Position numbers and translations under genes: made by a program
Shown: positions 61,901-64,000 of the stretch, one piece after another
Layout of the letters: every line of letters starts with the position of its first letter
How positions within the stretch are numbered: position 1 is the stretch's first letter
Notes under the pieces: generated by a model
What the model was told of the DNA's origin: nothing
What the model saw: the letters and a program-made list of their open reading frames with translations, nothing else
Databases searched by the model: none
From: 0-14-0-20-45-22 sp041645495
Lineage (GTDB): Bacteria; Fidelibacterota; UBA2242
Direction of reading: 5' to 3'
Length of the DNA stretch: 64,000 nt
NCBI GenBank assembly: GCA_041645495.1
Contig: JBAZPZ010000002.1
Coordinates: 14,974 to 78,973 of the forward strand

Positions 61901-62094
61901 TGACGGTCAAAATCTACGATCTCGCCGGCGATTATATCACGACGCTTTCCGAAAATAATCCGGTCGTCGGCGATCCGGGCGAGATTTCATGGAACGTCTC
62001 AAGCGTCGGAAGCGGTGTCTATCTTGCAGTCGTCGAGGCGAAATCGGGTGGCAAATCCGACAGCGTCATCATCAAAATTTTGGTAGTGAAATAG
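58960..62094 (+). CDS. M6-like secreted protein with degenerate zinc site and T9SS sorting domain
   Basis: 1044 residues. Signal peptide MKQTRLLLMLLLLTLPVFAQ. The region 40-420 matches the M6 (immune inhibitor A-like) peptidase fold: YDLVVLFHAG, then LGLPGLYNTETGETGVGKFGLMDQGS and PSAWEREFMGW. Where M6 enzymes have HExxHxxGxPDLY this protein has FMMGFYLGLPGLY (269-281), so both zinc histidines and the catalytic Glu are gone. A FG-GAP/propeller-like region (about 540-940) and a T9SS type A sorting domain (from FNWPNPVKGTTTAIRYFLN, about 965-1044) follow. Probably a non-catalytic surface protein. Neighbour of PorV-like gene. Confidence 0.82.
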   Translation: MKQTRLLLMLLLLTLPVFAQSNPAITPILKTRSPEIEKSLFPADLRICALRVSFQRDDNDATTGNGQFLASANPPCSDMIVDPPPHTIAYFKDHIEAVSNYYSHASNGKVNIDYANSDVYPTIDTVTYLVSHTMDYYNPFLEKDSIDLRLAQLFVEAVRLADADVNFKDYDLVVLFHAGVGQDFDLFLDPTPNDIPSAYMNQADLAAYLESENPGTTQLLVDDGTHSISGGIILPETQNHLLFPNWKEVFGSYSTPCDYQIGLNGTFAFMMGFYLGLPGLYNTETGETGVGKFGLMDQGSANLNGLVPSFPSAWEREFMGWTQPVIAKSENNVKLSYAESGADSTLWKVPVNDNEYFLVENRNAHVRPGVSLDSIQYKIYTDNGEDEWPSLLPLIRDSIDAVFSPRGVLLSVPKYDLGLPGSGLLIWHIDQSVIDENLANNKINNDRDRRGVDLEEGDGAQDLGYTSQLIGANVDIGWYFDPWFAGNEGFWDLNQDYTADAIKSVGFTDDTNPSAKTNDFARTGIKIDHIGKADSVMTFQINRTNTYFDISGDWYYPRQMSSFPPVAIDLDETDSQQEFVTILDSIYLWNSSGNLINSLNVVSGRRQMDPVWSEVGDTNLIFASIRPNEITCWSIDASGGIREEFNRYVAEFDIVKSKCVWGKNLLISCVDLTSDRFLLIKVTPETDADSVTILETNATLNLVGNSQNTFGLTRSGKIYRITDSPLSAALLVEIPNFPTEGYYEFVAGYLNNNDEPDLVISCLNGIIEVLDAATDSCLVRTLPTFYPYLALSDIDGDQRVEIIGMNGEQIVALTDELVVEANFPIEVPHLYQNESVFGTHLYTSDVDGDGILDILVRLEGVGILAFNYHGELIPGFPIAVPGISGSEPTILLNSDDGLLEIIRKNDFHYIGTLLSSQPLSENAWTTSGGNSSRNYFYPVRSTQTTITDKSLLNHKKTFNWPNPVKGTTTAIRYFLNHDANLTVKIYDLAGDYITTLSENNPVVGDPGEISWNVSSVGSGVYLAVVEAKSGGKSDSVIIKILVVK

Positions 62095-64000
62095 TGCGGA
62101 AAGATTGGCGCCTTCATCCTCATTTCCCGACAACACGGATTTTTAGTTTCTTGACTGTTTTCTTTTTGGCGAGCCTCACCTCCGCACAGTTTGAATCCGC
62201 ATACAACCATCCCGAACTGAACTGGCAGTCGTTCGAAACGGCGCATTTCCGGATTCATTTTCACGACGGAACCGATTGGACTGCCCGGCGGACGGCCGAA
62301 ATCGCCGAAACCGTTTACGAATCGGTCACGCAATTTTACAATTACGAACCGGATGACAAAACGGATTTGATCATCAAGGACGTGGACGATATTTCCAACG
62401 GCGCGGCATATTACTACGACAACAAGATCGAAATCTGGGCGACGCCGCTGGATTTTCCGCTCCGTGGCAATCATGACTGGTTGCGCGATGTTATCACGCA
62501 TGAATTTACCCACATCGTCTCTATCCAAAAGTCGATGAAATATTCGCGGAATCTGCCCGCGTTTTATTTTCAGGTTCTTTCTTACGAAAAGGAAAAACGG
62601 GACGACGTCGTTCACGGTTATCCCAACGTCATCGCCTCTTATCCGATTCCCGGAACGGTTATTCCGATGTGGCTCGCCGAAGGCATGGCGCAATTCATGT
62701 TTCCGGGGACGACGAACGATTTCTGGGATTCGCACCGCGATATGCTTCTGCGCGACCGCGTCATTCATGACAAAATCCTGTCGTTCGACCGGATGGGAAC
62801 TTTCGGGAAACGCGGCATCGGCAACGAGTCGGTCTATAATCAAGGCTACGCATTTGCGCGATATTTAACCGAACGCTTCGGCGATCAGACACTTCCGAAA
62901 ATAGCTGAAAAGCTGACTGCGCCCGTCAATTTTTCACCTGCTTCGGCAATTAAAAAAGCGACCGGCGTTTCCGGCGAACAGATTCATCGCGACTGGGTCA
63001 AAGATATTAAGGAAAAATATACAAGCCGCCTGAGCGTCATCCGGCAAAATGAAATCTCCGGAGAAATTCTTGTCGGTGACGGAACGACGCAGTTTTATCC
63101 GGAATTCGCCGGCGACTCGCTTCTTTTCTATTTATCGAACAAAGGCATGGATTATTACTCGCAGACGTCGCTCTATTTGTACGATCTGCGAACGAAAAAA
63201 TCCGACCTCATTCAACCGAAAGTCCGGTCGAAAATCGCGCTTTCGCCCGACGGTAAAATCGTCTATTATTCCAAAAGCAGTAAACCCAATCGCCACGGTT
63301 CGGTTTTCTACGACGTCTATTCTTACGATCTGAAAAAGCGCAAAGAGAAACAGATCACCAAATTCGCCCGCGCCTACAACCCGGCGGTTTCGCCCGTCGG
63401 CAACCGGTTGGTTTATGTCACAGGCAAGGATGGAACGTCGAATCTGATTTTACTGGACATTCAGACCAACAAGACGCGCGCGTTGACAAATTTTAACAAT
63501 GGTGAAGAGATTTTCTCCGCGAATTGGTCGTCCGACGGCAAATCGCTGACATTCGATTTTGTCACCGCGCACGGGCGGGACATTTCCATCGTCGATGTCG
63601 AGACCGGTTCGCTCATTTCCGTCGAAAACGAACCTTACGACTCGCGGAATCCCTGCTTCAGTCCCGACGGCAAATGGCTCTATTTTGCCTCCGACCTGAC
63701 GGGAATTTTCAACATATATCGGAAATCGGTCAACACAGGTGAGACGGAATTGCTTACCAATGTGTCCGGCGGCGCGTTTATGCCAACCGTCAACGCAAAC
63801 GGTGAAGTGGCGTATTCGTTGTTAAACGATTCCGCATTCAAAATCGCGATCATTCGGCAACCGGCGGCGATCGATCCGGCGAAGGCGGTTTATTCGGATT
63901 ATGCGGATCGAATTCCCGGAAACATGCCGATCTCGTCATTGTCGCTGGCAAAGCCCACGAAATATACCGATCGGTTTTCCAAGATATTCGTTTCGCCGCG
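62094..64000 (+). CDS. metalloprotease-like / TolB-propeller protein (partial, runs off the window)
   Basis: The frame opens with GTG at 62094, sharing a base with the previous TAG stop, and stays open to the window edge (635 codons). RIFSFLTVFFLASLTSAQ is a signal peptide; the catalytic-type domain has HEFTH at 136-140 and a possible third ligand Glu196 in MWLAEGMAQF. From about residue 330 there are propeller repeats with ALSPDGKIVYY and CFSPDGKWLYF signatures. It shares domain order with the gene at 4664-7768, so a C-terminal barrel is expected beyond the window. Not in a simple length-limited list because it lacks a stop here. Confidence 0.78.
   Translation, partial: MRKDWRLHPHFPTTRIFSFLTVFFLASLTSAQFESAYNHPELNWQSFETAHFRIHFHDGTDWTARRTAEIAETVYESVTQFYNYEPDDKTDLIIKDVDDISNGAAYYYDNKIEIWATPLDFPLRGNHDWLRDVITHEFTHIVSIQKSMKYSRNLPAFYFQVLSYEKEKRDDVVHGYPNVIASYPIPGTVIPMWLAEGMAQFMFPGTTNDFWDSHRDMLLRDRVIHDKILSFDRMGTFGKRGIGNESVYNQGYAFARYLTERFGDQTLPKIAEKLTAPVNFSPASAIKKATGVSGEQIHRDWVKDIKEKYTSRLSVIRQNEISGEILVGDGTTQFYPEFAGDSLLFYLSNKGMDYYSQTSLYLYDLRTKKSDLIQPKVRSKIALSPDGKIVYYSKSSKPNRHGSVFYDVYSYDLKKRKEKQITKFARAYNPAVSPVGNRLVYVTGKDGTSNLILLDIQTNKTRALTNFNNGEEIFSANWSSDGKSLTFDFVTAHGRDISIVDVETGSLISVENEPYDSRNPCFSPDGKWLYFASDLTGIFNIYRKSVNTGETELLTNVSGGAFMPTVNANGEVAYSLLNDSAFKIAIIRQPAAIDPAKAVYSDYADRIPGNMPISSLSLAKPTKYTDRFSKIFVSP

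Noticed and set aside
1..64000. tRNA, rRNA, IS element, integrase or phage genes
   Set aside because: No cloverleaf-like clusters, rRNA signatures, transposases or integrases were recognised when reading through; absence is by eye only and a tRNA scan could still find a short gene in an intergenic gap.

Overview
The window looks like a chromosomal, mostly housekeeping stretch from an uncultivated Gram-negative bacterium of the FCB group (the Bacteroidetes/Marinimicrobia/KSB1/Calditrichota type of lineage). The grounds are: an outer membrane implied by waaA (Kdo transferase), a GT9 heptosyltransferase and beta-barrel proteins; secreted proteins whose C-termini look like type IX secretion (T9SS) type A sorting domains; and a PorV-type outer-membrane protein. 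The exact phylum is inference only. Gene density is very high, almost everything is on the + strand, and many neighbours overlap by 1-10 bases (ATGA, TTGA, GTGA junctions). I saw no rRNA, tRNA, CRISPR, IS element or phage gene.

Layout. 1-2450: accessory-looking edge with the first codons of a leftward exported protein, a non-coding stretch with two inverted copies of a CGCAGAG-type intergenic repeat, a strong promoter driving an unknown secreted protein plus a DUF350-like membrane protein, a 63-residue Tat-signal peptide, and thyX on the minus strand. 2589-10168: secreted M1 aminopeptidase with T9SS tail, a large metalloprotease-like/TolB-propeller/barrel protein, an EamA transporter and radA. 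10167-10845: a roughly 560-bp GT-rich tandem array with no cytosine on the + strand, then another dispersed repeat. 10846-23389: tgt, nadA-nadB, then a tight block yajC-def-fmt-rsmB-PASTA protein-rpe-SEC59-like kinase-BatA-like protein-hflX. 23444-31353: Memo-like protein, DUF2520 protein, two small exported proteins, hutH, guaB, rpsT, DUF2953-gerW pair, Crp/Fnr regulator. 31568-39952: tatC, polyprenyl synthase, GT9, waaA, two ECF-type ATPases, pgsA, ftsY, rimO. 40054-49482: nucleotidyltransferase, deoxynucleoside kinase, purN-purH and the rod-shape cluster mreB-mreC-mreD-mrdA-rodA. 49552-57458: YbgF-like protein, GT5-domain protein, lipoproteins, a barrel protein, rpiB, glyA, nrdR and a 54-residue Trm112-like protein. 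57648-64000: a PorV-like protein, an M6-like protein that has lost its zinc motif, and a second metalloprotease/TolB protein running off the window.

How the genes fit together: protein maturation and export (def, fmt, yajC, ftsY, tatC, T9SS substrates and PorV), envelope construction (waaA, GT9, polyprenyl synthase, pgsA, mre/rod genes), nucleotide supply (thyX, dNK, purN, purH, guaB, glyA, nrdR) and NAD synthesis (nadA, nadB). The most unusual points are the cytosine-free tandem array after radA, the M6-like protein with FMMGF in place of HExxH, a kinase-less PASTA protein in the slot where Firmicutes carry PrkC, orphan ECF ATPases, and a GerW/DUF2953 pair outside spore formers.
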